Shown here: positions 55,954-63,755 of the stretch, one piece after another
Position numbering within the stretch: the stretch's first letter is position 1
Layout: each line of letters starts with the position of its first letter
Source: Bradyrhizobium sp. SRS-191
GTDB lineage: Bacteria > Pseudomonadota > Alphaproteobacteria > Rhizobiales > Xanthobacteraceae
Assembly: GCF_024586915.1 (NCBI RefSeq)
Contig: NZ_JANBVS010000020.1
Span: 1-64,000, forward strand
DNA length: 64,000 nt
Reading direction: 5' to 3'
Program-made: the position numbers and the translations under genes
Notes under the pieces: generated by a model
What the model was told of the DNA's origin: nothing
Seen by the model: the letters and a program-made list of their open reading frames with translations, nothing else
Databases searched by the model: none

Positions 55954-56501
55954 CAGTTATTGGTCAGGGCCTTCACCACAGTCCGGTACACAGTCCGGCG
56001 CACCCCGGGCGCTGCGCGGGCTCCTCTCCGGAACCAACGCTCGTCCTTCTCAGCGAGCCGCATTTGCAGAGTTCAGGCCAGTCGCCGGGGGGCAGGGCCC
56101 CCTCTGGACGACCGCGGCCTGGTCATGTCGCAGCGCCCATGTCGCAACGTCACCGGGCGCGGCAACATCATTGCAAAGTCTCGGTCACCTTTGCAACGAA
56201 ATTTTAGACAGCATTTCTGTCCTAAACCGCAAGATGCCAAAGTTTAACCTATCACACAAGCGCACCGGAGTCCCTGGTTCCGAGGCGTTCAGGACGGCAT
56301 TCCCCCGGCAAATCTCCCGTTTCTCTGTCCATCCAACGAACCGCCCGGGCCGGCCGATCACGCGATGCGCGCGATTTCGCAACATGGCGCCCCGATCCCG
56401 CCCACACTCCGACCCAGGACCGCCGGAATCGCGGCAGACGTTCTGCGGCACTTGAAGAAGCGAACAGCTTCACGTGCGGGGGCATGCAGGAGCTTTGAGC
56501 C
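55954..56501. promoter_or_regulatory. gltB / PepSY-like divergent regulatory region
   Basis: This 548-base gap holds no gene. It contains an AT-rich core (56160-56240) with two inverted repeats: TTGCAAAG-N10-CTTTGCAA (56171-56178, 56189-56196) and TTTTAGACAG / CTGTCCTAAA (56202-56211, 56217-56226, one mismatch). They lie about 230-270 bases upstream of gltB and 275-330 bases upstream of the plus-strand gene. I found no clear NtrC or sigma-54 site. Confidence 0.45.
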
Positions 56502-57536
56502 ATGAAGTTGCTAGTTGGAGCCGTCTCGGCCTCGTTGATCGCAGCCTTTGCCGCGCAGGCCGAGCCGCTGCCGGGTGTGCGCGGACCGTACACGGCGGTC
56601 TCCGATTTCGATGCGCCTTATTCCGAGGCGCCGCCGGCCGTCGTGCCCGCACCGCCGCCACGCTATGGCTACGGGCCAGGGCCTGACTACGGCTATCGCG
56701 AGCCACGCTACGCGCCGCCGGCGCCGGTGTATCGCCAGGACGGCTACCGCGAAGGCTATCGGCAGGACGGCGACCAACAGGACTATGGCTATGCGCCGGC
56801 GTTCCTGCCGGTGCATGAGGTCTATGCCATCCTGCGCGACAACGGCTTCTCGCCGCTCGGCGCGCCGCGGCAGCGCGGCAATGTCTATGTCGTCGCGGTG
56901 CTGGATCGACAGGGCGAGGACGGCAAGCTGGTCGTCGACGCCCGCTCCGGCCGCATCCTCCGCTTCGTGCCGGCGTTCCAGTCGGGCGACGACTACGAAC
57001 GCATGCGCTACGAGCCCGCCCCGCTCGGTGGCCTCGACCGCCTGCCGCCGCCGACCGTGATCCGCGCCGATCCGCGGCTGGTGCCGCCGGCCCCGGTCTC
57101 CCCGCGGATGGCGAATGCCATGCCGGCCCCACTGCCGAAAGCGCCGACGCCGGCGGCTCGACCGGTGGCCCCGGCGCCGCAGACGGCCGCGCTCAACCCC
57201 AAGCCTGCCGAGGCAGCCAAGCCGGCCGCGCCCAGGCCCGCTGACGTCAAGCCGGCCGAGGCGAAGCCCGCCGATGTGAAGCCGCAAGAGGCCAAGTCGT
57301 CTGACGCCAAGCCATCGGAGCCGAAGGCAACCGAGGCGAAGGCAGCGGATGCCAAGCCGTCGGATGCCAAGCCGTCGGGCGCTCAGGTCTCCGACGTGAA
57401 GCCATCGGACGCGAAGCCGGTCCAGTCGGCCGCGGCCGCGCCGCAGACGACCGGCTCCGTGACCCCGCCGGTGGCGAAGCCTGTGCCCCAGATCCTGCCG
57501 ACGGCAAAGATGCCGCCGGCCCAGGGTCTGGATTGA
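56502..57536 (+). CDS. Exported PepSY-like protein with Lys-Pro repeat tail, 344 aa
   Basis: A signal peptide (MKLLVGAVSASLIAAFAAQA) precedes a Tyr/Pro/Gly-rich linker. A compact domain at about residues 103-150 follows (VHEVYAILRDNGFSPLGAPR, NVYVVAVLDRQGEDGKLVVD, GRILRFVPAF); the 'helix, strand, D..tGri' pattern resembles PepSY. The last ~130 residues are low-complexity with repeats of the form D-x-K-P-x-E-A-K-P. Such tails often cross the cell wall or bind polyanions. No function is assigned. Confidence 0.75.
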   Translation: MKLLVGAVSASLIAAFAAQAEPLPGVRGPYTAVSDFDAPYSEAPPAVVPAPPPRYGYGPGPDYGYREPRYAPPAPVYRQDGYREGYRQDGDQQDYGYAPAFLPVHEVYAILRDNGFSPLGAPRQRGNVYVVAVLDRQGEDGKLVVDARSGRILRFVPAFQSGDDYERMRYEPAPLGGLDRLPPPTVIRADPRLVPPAPVSPRMANAMPAPLPKAPTPAARPVAPAPQTAALNPKPAEAAKPAAPRPADVKPAEAKPADVKPQEAKSSDAKPSEPKATEAKAADAKPSDAKPSGAQVSDVKPSDAKPVQSAAAAPQTTGSVTPPVAKPVPQILPTAKMPPAQGLD

Positions 57537-57719
57537 CGATTGCGAGCAGTCGCTGTCGCCCCCACAGCTGTCATCGCCCGGCTTGACCGGGCGATTCAGT
57601 AATCACCGGCATCTCGGTTCATCACCACCGTCTCGGCGTACTGGATGCCCGCCTGCGCGGGCATGACAGCGTGCTTGGAGTGGCTGCAATCGCATCAGCA
57701 CAGCCCAATCCCCGCGCAC

Positions 57720-57748
57720 AAAAAAACGCCCCGGTTGCCCGGGGCGTT
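57720..57748 (-). terminator. Rho-independent terminator of hsp20
   Basis: On the minus strand a 10-bp stem AACGCCCCGG/CCGGGGCGTT (57725-57734, 57739-57748) is followed by a run of seven U. It is 28 bases after the hsp20 stop. Confidence 0.85.
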
Positions 57749-57776
57749 CGTATTCCTACAGAGCTGTGCTGGCCGG

Positions 57777-58256
57777 TTACGCGGCGGCCTTCTCGGCGGT
57801 GCCTTCGATCGCCGGCTGCTCGGAGCCTTGCGCCTGGGTCGAAATCGGAATCGACCGCGGCTTCTTGGCCTCGGGGATCTCGCGGACGAGGTCGACGTGG
57901 AGCAGGCCGTTCTCGAGGCTGGCGTTCTTCACCACCACGTGGTCGGCGAGCTGGAACGAGCGCTCGAAGGCGCGGGCGGCGATGCCGCGATACAGCACCT
58001 CGCTCTTCTTGCCGTTCTCGTTGGCGGCTTTCTCGCCCTTGATCGTCAGCGTGTTTTCCTTCGCGACGAGGGAGAGCTCATCCTTGCCAAAGCCGGAGAC
58101 GGCGACGGTGATCCGGTAGGCGTTCTCACCGGTGCGCTCGATATTGTAGGGCGGATAGCCGGGGGTCGTCTCGGCGGTCGCCTGGTCGAGCAGCGAAAAC
58201 AGACGGTCGAAGCCGACGGTGGAACGATAGAAGGGGGTGAGATCGTAGGTACGCAT
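57777..58256 (-). CDS. Small heat-shock protein Hsp20 (class A), 159 aa
   Basis: This is an alpha-crystallin-type holdase chaperone. The start MRTYDLTPFYRSTVGFDRLF is typical of rhizobial class A small heat-shock proteins (IbpA-like). The alpha-crystallin domain spans about residues 36-125 (YNIERTGENAYRITVAVSGF, then LENGLLHVDL, where the GLL-type core is conserved). The oligomerisation I-x-I motif is in the tail (RSIPIST). GGAGGA precedes the ATG. Heat control is indicated by a sigma-32-like promoter and a ROSE-like leader. Confidence 0.93.
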   Translation of the reverse strand: MRTYDLTPFYRSTVGFDRLFSLLDQATAETTPGYPPYNIERTGENAYRITVAVSGFGKDELSLVAKENTLTIKGEKAANENGKKSEVLYRGIAARAFERSFQLADHVVVKNASLENGLLHVDLVREIPEAKKPRSIPISTQAQGSEQPAIEGTAEKAAA

Positions 58257-58340
58257 GGTCAAAGTCCTCCATTGAGCGACTGTTGGCAAACCCGCCCGCC
58301 ATCGGGCCGGGCTGTCGTGCAGCCATAACGGCCTGCACGA
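58257..58340 (-). promoter_or_regulatory. ROSE-like RNA thermometer leader of hsp20
   Basis: The leader folds into successive hairpins: an 8-bp stem TCGTGCAG/CTGCACGA (58315-58322, 58333-58340), a GCCCG/CGGGC stem (58294-58298, 58303-58307) and a start-proximal hairpin (58264-58280). In the last one TCGCTC pairs imperfectly with the GGAGGA ribosome site. A TCGCT anti-Shine-Dalgarno with an unpaired G is the ROSE hallmark (UYGCU). Bradyrhizobial class A small heat-shock genes are known to use ROSE elements. Confidence 0.7.
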
Positions 58341-58344
58341 TCTC

Positions 58345-58373
58345 GATATGGGTCGGGCGGTTGGACCTTCAAG
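58345..58373 (-). promoter_or_regulatory. Sigma-32 (RpoH) promoter of hsp20
   Basis: On the minus strand CTTGAA (58368-58373) and CCCATATC (58345-58352) are spaced by 15 bases, close to the RpoH consensus CTTGAA / CCCCATNT. Transcription would start near 58338, at the first ROSE hairpin. Confidence 0.75.
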
Positions 58374-58448
58374 AGCCCCCAACACCCGCTCTTTTTGCCG
58401 CTCCACCTCTTGATTCCCATCAGCATTCACCTATTCGATGGGCGCCTC

Positions 58449-59396
58449 ATGACGCTCGTCTCGATTCCCGCCAATCCCGTCCCCGAGAACGCCACCGCCG
58501 GCACCATCAAGACTCCTGATGGCGCCGAGCTGCGCTTCGCGCGCTGGGCGCCGCCGGCCGGGCGCAAGGGCACCGTCTGCGTGTTCACCGGCCGCAGCGA
58601 GTCGATCGAGAAGTATTTCGAGACCGTGCGCGATCTACGCGACCGCGGCTTTGCCGTCGCCATCATCGACTGGCGCGGCCAGGGGCACTCGTCGCGTCGC
58701 CTGCGCGATTCCCGCAAGGGCTACGTGCGCTCGTTCTCCGACTACGAGCTCGACGTCGAGACCTTCATCACCGAGGTCGTGCTGCCGGACTGTCCGCCGC
58801 CTTACTTCGCGCTGGCGCATTCGATGGGCGGCACCGTGCTGCTGCGGCTCTCCCATGCCGGCAAGCGCTGGTTCGACCGCATCGTGCTGTCGGCGCCGAT
58901 GATCGACCTGCCGGGCAAGCGCACCGCGCTGCCGGCGCGGCTGCTGCTGCGGGCGATGCGGATCGCGGGGCAGGGCGGACGCTACGTGCCCGGCGGCAAT
59001 GACGAGATCAGCGGCCTGGCGCCGTTCGTCAACAACCCCTTGACCTCCGATCCCGTGCGTTATGCGCGCAACGCCGCGATCCTCGAGGAGGACCCGACAC
59101 TCGGCATCGCCTCGCCGACGGTGGCCTGGGCCGACGCCGCGTTCTCGGCGATGGCGACCTTCCGCGGCATGACCTACCCCTCACAGATCCGCCAGCCGAT
59201 CCTGATGCTGGCGGCCTCCAGCGACACGGTGGTGTCGACTGCCGCGATCGAGGAGTTCGCCTATCATTTGCGCGCCGGCTCGCATCTCGTCATCGCCGGC
59301 GCCAAGCACGAGATCCTGCAGGAGCAGGACCGCTACCGCTCGCAGTTCTGGGCCGCCTTCGACGCCTTCGTGCCGGGCACGCCGCTGTTCGGGTGA
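58449..59396 (+). CDS. Alpha/beta hydrolase, lysophospholipase-like, 315 aa
   Basis: This is a serine hydrolase of the PldB/monoglyceride-lipase group. The nucleophile elbow is ALAHSMGGTVLLRLS (GxSxG as HSMGG). The acid is likely in MLAASSDTVVSTAAIEEFAY and the catalytic His in IAGAKHEILQEQD. The stretch AIIDWRGQGHSSR is the usual oxyanion-side loop. There is no signal peptide, so it probably acts on lysophospholipids or acylglycerols inside the cell or at the membrane. The start at 58449 (MTLVSIPAN) is preferred over a TTG at 58395. Confidence 0.88.
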   Translation: MTLVSIPANPVPENATAGTIKTPDGAELRFARWAPPAGRKGTVCVFTGRSESIEKYFETVRDLRDRGFAVAIIDWRGQGHSSRRLRDSRKGYVRSFSDYELDVETFITEVVLPDCPPPYFALAHSMGGTVLLRLSHAGKRWFDRIVLSAPMIDLPGKRTALPARLLLRAMRIAGQGGRYVPGGNDEISGLAPFVNNPLTSDPVRYARNAAILEEDPTLGIASPTVAWADAAFSAMATFRGMTYPSQIRQPILMLAASSDTVVSTAAIEEFAYHLRAGSHLVIAGAKHEILQEQDRYRSQFWAAFDAFVPGTPLFG

Positions 59397-59471
59397 GGCG
59401 CCGTTGCTGGACACCCCATCGCCGATCGGGCTAGAGCTAGCGGCGGTTTCCACGCATCGTAACGGCTGATC

Positions 59472-60320
59472 GTGAGCAAGGCGCCGACCAGATTGCAGGC
59501 CCAGGCGCTGCAGGAAGCGATCCACGCGCTGCGTGCGCGACAGTTCGCCCGCGCCGAGCAGATAGCAGCGTCCATCCTGCGCAACGTCAAGACCGATCGC
59601 GCCGCATTGCTCGTCCATGCCCATGCGCTGCTCGGCCAGCAGCGCGCCAGCGAGGCGATCGCGCCGTTGGAGAAGGCGGCGCTGCGCGGCCCTGATCCAG
59701 AGCTGGAGACGTTGCTGGGGGCCGCGCTGTGTGAGTCCCGGCGCGTCGCCGATGGTCTCGCGCAATTGCGCAGGATCGCGGCGCGGCGTCCGCCCTACCT
59801 GCCGGCGTTCCAGGAGCTCGCGGGACGGCTGGCGAAATCCGGCCAGCTCGGTGATGCGATCGGCGTCATCGAGGAAGCGCTGGCGCTGGCGCCCGACAGC
59901 GTCGACCTCAAGCTCGATCTCGGGCGGCTCTGCCTGCAGGCCAATCAGCGCGCCCGCGCACGAGACAACTTCGTCGCGGCGCGCGACGCCGCGCCTGGCC
60001 GCCCCGACATCCTGATCGAGCTCGCCTGGGTGCTGTTCCTTGACGGCGACTATGCCGAGGCGGCCGGGACCTACAAGCACGCGCTCGGCCTGCGCCCCGA
60101 GGACACCCAGACCCGCGCCAATCTTGCGATGTGCCTGATGGAGCTGGGCGACCGCGCCGGCGCTGAGGCCGCCTTGCGCACGGTCATGCGCGGCCGGCCG
60201 CATCTGCTCAGCCGCGCGGCCTATACGATGGCCGTGAGCTCGCATGGCCGCTTCTTCTTCCGCCTAAGCGACGCCGCCAGATTCCTCGGTGCCGATGGGG
60301 CAGGGACGGTCAAGCCCTGA
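59472..60320 (+). CDS. TPR-repeat protein, 282 aa
   Basis: About six tetratricopeptide-like helix pairs can be traced (for example QLGDAIGVIEEALALAPDSV, DYAEAAGTYKHALGLRPEDT, DRAGAEAALRTVMRGRPHLL). It has no signal peptide and starts with GTG at 59472. Such proteins are scaffolds; the partner is unknown. Its 3' end overlaps the convergent gene at 60310 by 11 bases. Confidence 0.85.
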   Translation: MSKAPTRLQAQALQEAIHALRARQFARAEQIAASILRNVKTDRAALLVHAHALLGQQRASEAIAPLEKAALRGPDPELETLLGAALCESRRVADGLAQLRRIAARRPPYLPAFQELAGRLAKSGQLGDAIGVIEEALALAPDSVDLKLDLGRLCLQANQRARARDNFVAARDAAPGRPDILIELAWVLFLDGDYAEAAGTYKHALGLRPEDTQTRANLAMCLMELGDRAGAEAALRTVMRGRPHLLSRAAYTMAVSSHGRFFFRLSDAARFLGADGAGTVKP

Positions 60321-61020
60321 ACTGCTTGCGGTACAGGCCCTGCTCGCGCTTGAGCGCGTCACGCACCGTGTGAATCTCCTGAACCTCCGCATCGGTGAAG
60401 GCCGAGGTCTGCATCGTCCACGCCTGCCGCTTGACCGGGATGCATTGCGCGACCGGCGTTCCCTTGGGCAGCACGCCGCGAAACGCCGTGTCGTGCCAAT
60501 GCGCCGGGAAATGCACGAAGCTGTCGTGGAAGCGGTCACTGTCGACGAGGCCGGTTACGGTCGTGAACGGCAGGTCGAAGCGGTTCAGAGGATGGGTGAA
60601 CAGCAGCGACCAGCCCTCCGGCGCCTGGATCGTCCAGAGATTGTGAAACTTCAGCAGGAAGCGGTCGGCCTCGAACAGCGGCGATCCCGTGACTTGCGCG
60701 ACATCATGAAAGCTGACCGGTGAGCGCGGAAAATCGATCGCGCCGCCCGGCGGCAGCTCATGGTCCCAGCTGATGCCGCCATCCTCGACCCGGAGATCGC
60801 AGACCAGCGGAATCAAAAAGCCCGCCGTCATCGCATCGATGAAGGGCGGGCAGCGCTTGACCGTCTGCTCCTCCGCCTGGTTGAGCGCGCTGAACGCGGT
60901 CGCGGGCATCGCCTTGACCCAGTCGGGAATGCCCATCGGCGCCGGCACCGGCTGCGGGATCAGGCCTTCGAGCTCCCGGGGGCAGCGGAATTTCAGCGTG
61001 AGGGCATCAGTCTCGGACAT
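60310..61020 (-). CDS. Conserved hypothetical protein, 236 aa (possibly DUF6065)
   Basis: This is a soluble protein with a beta-rich central part. A motif FHNLWTIQAPEGWSLLFTHP, followed by HDSFVHFPAHWHDTAFRGVL and then GTPVAQCIPVKRQAW, looks like a cupin- or dioxygenase-like core, with several conserved His residues. I recall similar patterns in DUF6065 proteins of unknown function. It is convergent with the TPR gene (11-base overlap) and is not clearly linked to the binding-protein gene upstream. Confidence 0.7.
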   Translation of the reverse strand: MSETDALTLKFRCPRELEGLIPQPVPAPMGIPDWVKAMPATAFSALNQAEEQTVKRCPPFIDAMTAGFLIPLVCDLRVEDGGISWDHELPPGGAIDFPRSPVSFHDVAQVTGSPLFEADRFLLKFHNLWTIQAPEGWSLLFTHPLNRFDLPFTTVTGLVDSDRFHDSFVHFPAHWHDTAFRGVLPKGTPVAQCIPVKRQAWTMQTSAFTDAEVQEIHTVRDALKREQGLYRKQFRA

Positions 61021-61099
61021 CGCGCCGCGGCTCTCCTGTGGTCGACAGGAGAGGTCTACGCCCTCTGCGCCGAAACTCCAACCGGCCGCTACTTGCCCG

Positions 61100-62302
61100 T
61101 TACTTGGTCGACAGCACCTCGCCGAAGCGCTCCCATTGCTTGCCGGTGAAGCGCATGAACTGCACCTGTTCGACCGGCAGGTGGTCGCCCTCGGACGTGT
61201 TGACCTTGATGCCCGGCAGCAGCATCGGCAGCTCCAGATCCTTGATCGACAGCGCCTGCTTGAGGATGTTCTCGCGCGACAGGTCGTTGCCGGCGGCCTT
61301 CAGCACGTGCTCCAGCACCATGCCGTTGTTGTAGCCGTTGACGTAGTTGGAATCGCGGATGTCGCCATCGGGCACGTATTTCGCCATGTAGTCGCGCCAG
61401 CCCTTGACGCCGGCATCGTCGGCCCATGCCGGATCGAGCGGGTCCTTCACATAGGCCGTCGAGATGATGCCGGTGCCCGCATCGAGCCCGGCCGGCTCCA
61501 TCACCGAGGATATCCACACCGAGACGTTGGTCAGAAACGTCATCGGCCGCCAGCCGATCTCATGGGTCTTGCGGATCGCCTGCGCGGCGAATTTCGGCGT
61601 GGCTGCGATGATCAGCGCGTCGGCGCCGCTCGATTTCAGCTTCACGATCTGCGAGTCGATGGTCGGCTCGGTCGGCTCGTAGCTCGCCACCGTGACCGCC
61701 GTATCGAAGCGCTCGCCGAGCACGTCCTTCAGCCCGGCGAGATAGTCGCGGCCGAAATCGTCATTCTGCGCGAGAATGGCGAAGGTCGCGTCCGGCTTCT
61801 TCTGCAGCGCGTAGCGCGCATACATCCGCGCCTCGTTGCGGAACGGCGCCATCACGCCCATCAGCGTCAGCGGAAACTGCTGGGCATCGCCGAACTTCGA
61901 GGCGCCGGAGGCCACGAACAGCTGCGGCACCTTCTTGCCCTGAAGATATTTGGCAATGGCCGTGTTGTGCGCGGTGCCCATGGTCGAGAAGATGAAGGAG
62001 ACCTCGTCGCTCTCGACCAGCCGCCGTGTCTGCTCCACCGTCTTCGGCGGCACGTAGCTGTCGTCGAGCGAGAGCAGGTTGACCTTGCGGCCGTTGATGC
62101 CGCCGCGATCGTTGACCATCCTGAAGTAGGCGACCTCGCCCTTGCCGAGGATGCCGAACGCCGACACCGGCCCGCTATACGGCATGGTCTGGCCGATGCG
62201 GATTTCGCTCGCGGTGATGCCGGGCGGATCCTCCGCCCAGGCGGGCAGCACGGACGCGGACGAGATGACGGCCAGCCCTGCGGCTGCGATGGCACGTCGC
62301 AT
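61100..62302 (-). CDS. ABC-type branched-chain amino acid (Leu/Ile/Val-like) binding protein, 400 aa
   Basis: This periplasmic type I solute-binding protein has a signal peptide (MRRAIAAAGLAVISSASVLP, cleaved after AWA). The LIV-binding opening is GITASEIRIGQTMPYSGPVS, followed by SLDDSYVPPKTVEQTRRLVE and NDDFGRDYLAGLKDV. In bradyrhizobia such proteins often bind aromatic or other acids rather than amino acids. The start MRRAIAAAG at 62302 has GGGAGGT upstream. No permease or ATPase genes are adjacent. The divergent GntR gene probably controls it. Confidence 0.9.
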   Translation of the reverse strand: MRRAIAAAGLAVISSASVLPAWAEDPPGITASEIRIGQTMPYSGPVSAFGILGKGEVAYFRMVNDRGGINGRKVNLLSLDDSYVPPKTVEQTRRLVESDEVSFIFSTMGTAHNTAIAKYLQGKKVPQLFVASGASKFGDAQQFPLTLMGVMAPFRNEARMYARYALQKKPDATFAILAQNDDFGRDYLAGLKDVLGERFDTAVTVASYEPTEPTIDSQIVKLKSSGADALIIAATPKFAAQAIRKTHEIGWRPMTFLTNVSVWISSVMEPAGLDAGTGIISTAYVKDPLDPAWADDAGVKGWRDYMAKYVPDGDIRDSNYVNGYNNGMVLEHVLKAAGNDLSRENILKQALSIKDLELPMLLPGIKVNTSEGDHLPVEQVQFMRFTGKQWERFGEVLSTK

Positions 62303-62376
62303 GGATACCTCCCTGGTCACCGCGCTGACGGCGGCATTGGCGGGGAAGCTTAGGGGTGTCCGGGCCCTCCAGCAAT

Positions 62377-62408
62377 GAAAATATATTTTCCTGGAAAAAT
62401 CTATTTTC
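62377..62408. promoter_or_regulatory. Tandem GntR-type operators
   Basis: GAAAATATATTTTC (62377-62390) is a perfect palindrome; GAAAAATCTATTTTC (62394-62408) is an imperfect second copy. They lie 75-105 bases from the binding-protein start and 43-74 bases from the GntR start, a good place for an operator serving both divergent genes. Confidence 0.55.
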
Positions 62409-62450
62409 TGTTCTGATAACGTGCCCCCCCGAATCCATCGGGATGAGTCC

Positions 62451-63125
62451 ATGTCCGCCAGCGCCACCCAGACCGCCTATGAGCAGCTGCGCGCCAGTCT
62501 GCTGGCCGGCCTCTATCAGCCCGAGGAGAAGCTGAAGATCAGCGAGCTCGGCGCTTCCTTCTCGGTCAGCCCCGGCGCGATCCGCGAGGCGCTGGCGCGG
62601 CTGACGGCGGAGGGCCTAGTCATCGCGATGCCGCAGCGCGGCTTCCGCGTCGCGCCGGTGTCGGTCGCCGATCTGCGTGATCTCACCGACATGCGCATCG
62701 AGATCGAGACCAAGTGCCTGCGCCGCGCGATCGCCAACGGCGACCTCGCCTGGGAGACGGCGGTGGTTGCCGCCCATCACCGTCTCGCGGCGACGCCGAT
62801 CGCCACCGCCGATGGCCGCTTCTCGCCGGCCTGGATGCTCGCGCATGGCGATTTCCACACAGCCCTCGCCCAGGCCTGTGGCAGCGCCTGGATGATGCGG
62901 GTGCGCGATCTCTTGTTCGTCCACAACGAGCGCTATCTCGAGCTCGCCCGCAAGGCCGACCGCGGCAACCGCGACGCCGCGCGCGAGCATCGCGAGCTGA
63001 TGGAGGCGGCATTGGCACGCGACACCGAGCGCGCGGTGACGATCATGACGGTCCATCTCGGCAACACCCGCGACACGATCGAGGCTGCGCTGCTTGCAAC
63101 CACGGCGATGAGCGCGGCGAGGTGA
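62451..63125 (+). CDS. GntR-family (FadR/FCD-type) transcriptional regulator, 224 aa
   Basis: The N-terminal winged helix reads KLKISELGASFSVSPGAIRE and ALARLTAEGLVIAMPQRGFRV, the GntR signature. The C-terminal FCD ligand domain has metal-binding His positions in HGDFHTALAQACG and a late MTVHLGNTRDTI. It is divergent from the solute-binding gene and likely represses it until the transported ligand appears (inference). The ATG at 62451 is preferred over a GTG at 62421. Confidence 0.9.
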   Translation: MSASATQTAYEQLRASLLAGLYQPEEKLKISELGASFSVSPGAIREALARLTAEGLVIAMPQRGFRVAPVSVADLRDLTDMRIEIETKCLRRAIANGDLAWETAVVAAHHRLAATPIATADGRFSPAWMLAHGDFHTALAQACGSAWMMRVRDLLFVHNERYLELARKADRGNRDAAREHRELMEAALARDTERAVTIMTVHLGNTRDTIEAALLATTAMSAAR

Positions 63126-63269
63126 CGTCCACGAAAGCATGTCCGGACAATGTGCTCTGGCTGCTCTCGCGAAGATCGGCGGGTTGAGTCATCCTGCTCC
63201 GGCCACGCTGGATCCAGATGCGTGCAACTGACGTTTCCGACCCGCTTCGACACGGGCCGCAGTGCCCCA

Positions 63270-63608
63270 ATGAATGAGATGCAGATGCGGGATCAGCGCG
63301 CGCCTCTGAAGGCCCTCGAGGATTGGTACGCCTCCCAATGCGACGGCCATTGGGAGCATCAGTACGGGATCAAGATCGGAACCCTCGACAACCCGGGATG
63401 GGCTCTCAGGATCGATCTCTCCTCCACGGATCTGGCCGAGCGCCCGTTCGCGGAGGTGAGGGTTCAGGGCGACGACGATGATGATTGGTGCCACTGCCGC
63501 GTCCGCGGCGCGGTATTCGAAGCCTATTGCGGCCCGCATCATCTGGACGACGTCATCTCGATCTTCCTCGCATGGGCGATTGCGGCCGCGCGGGAGGCAA
63601 AGCATTGA
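63270..63608 (+). CDS. Imm53-type immunity protein, 112 aa
   Basis: The sequence LKALEDWYASQCDGHWEHQY, followed by GIKIGTLDNPGWALRIDLSS, fits immunity protein 53, a family encoded beside polymorphic toxins. A central acidic run (VQGDDDDDWCHCRV) may contact a basic toxin surface. No toxin gene is within the visible 64 kb, so this is an orphan immunity gene, perhaps defending against neighbours' toxins. ATGs at 63270 and 63279 are both possible; ribosome sites are weak. Confidence 0.75.
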   Translation: MNEMQMRDQRAPLKALEDWYASQCDGHWEHQYGIKIGTLDNPGWALRIDLSSTDLAERPFAEVRVQGDDDDDWCHCRVRGAVFEAYCGPHHLDDVISIFLAWAIAAAREAKH

Positions 63609-63755
63609 GAGTGACGCGGCAGATCTGATGCCGATTTTGAGGTCCGTATTTTGCGACCCCGGCGAACAGATGTGTGAGCGGTATTTTAGTACATCAAGGC
63701 GCGGAAGCGTTGTAAGGTCCGGCTTGCTCGTCAGCATCGCCCGCGAGGCCGCGCC

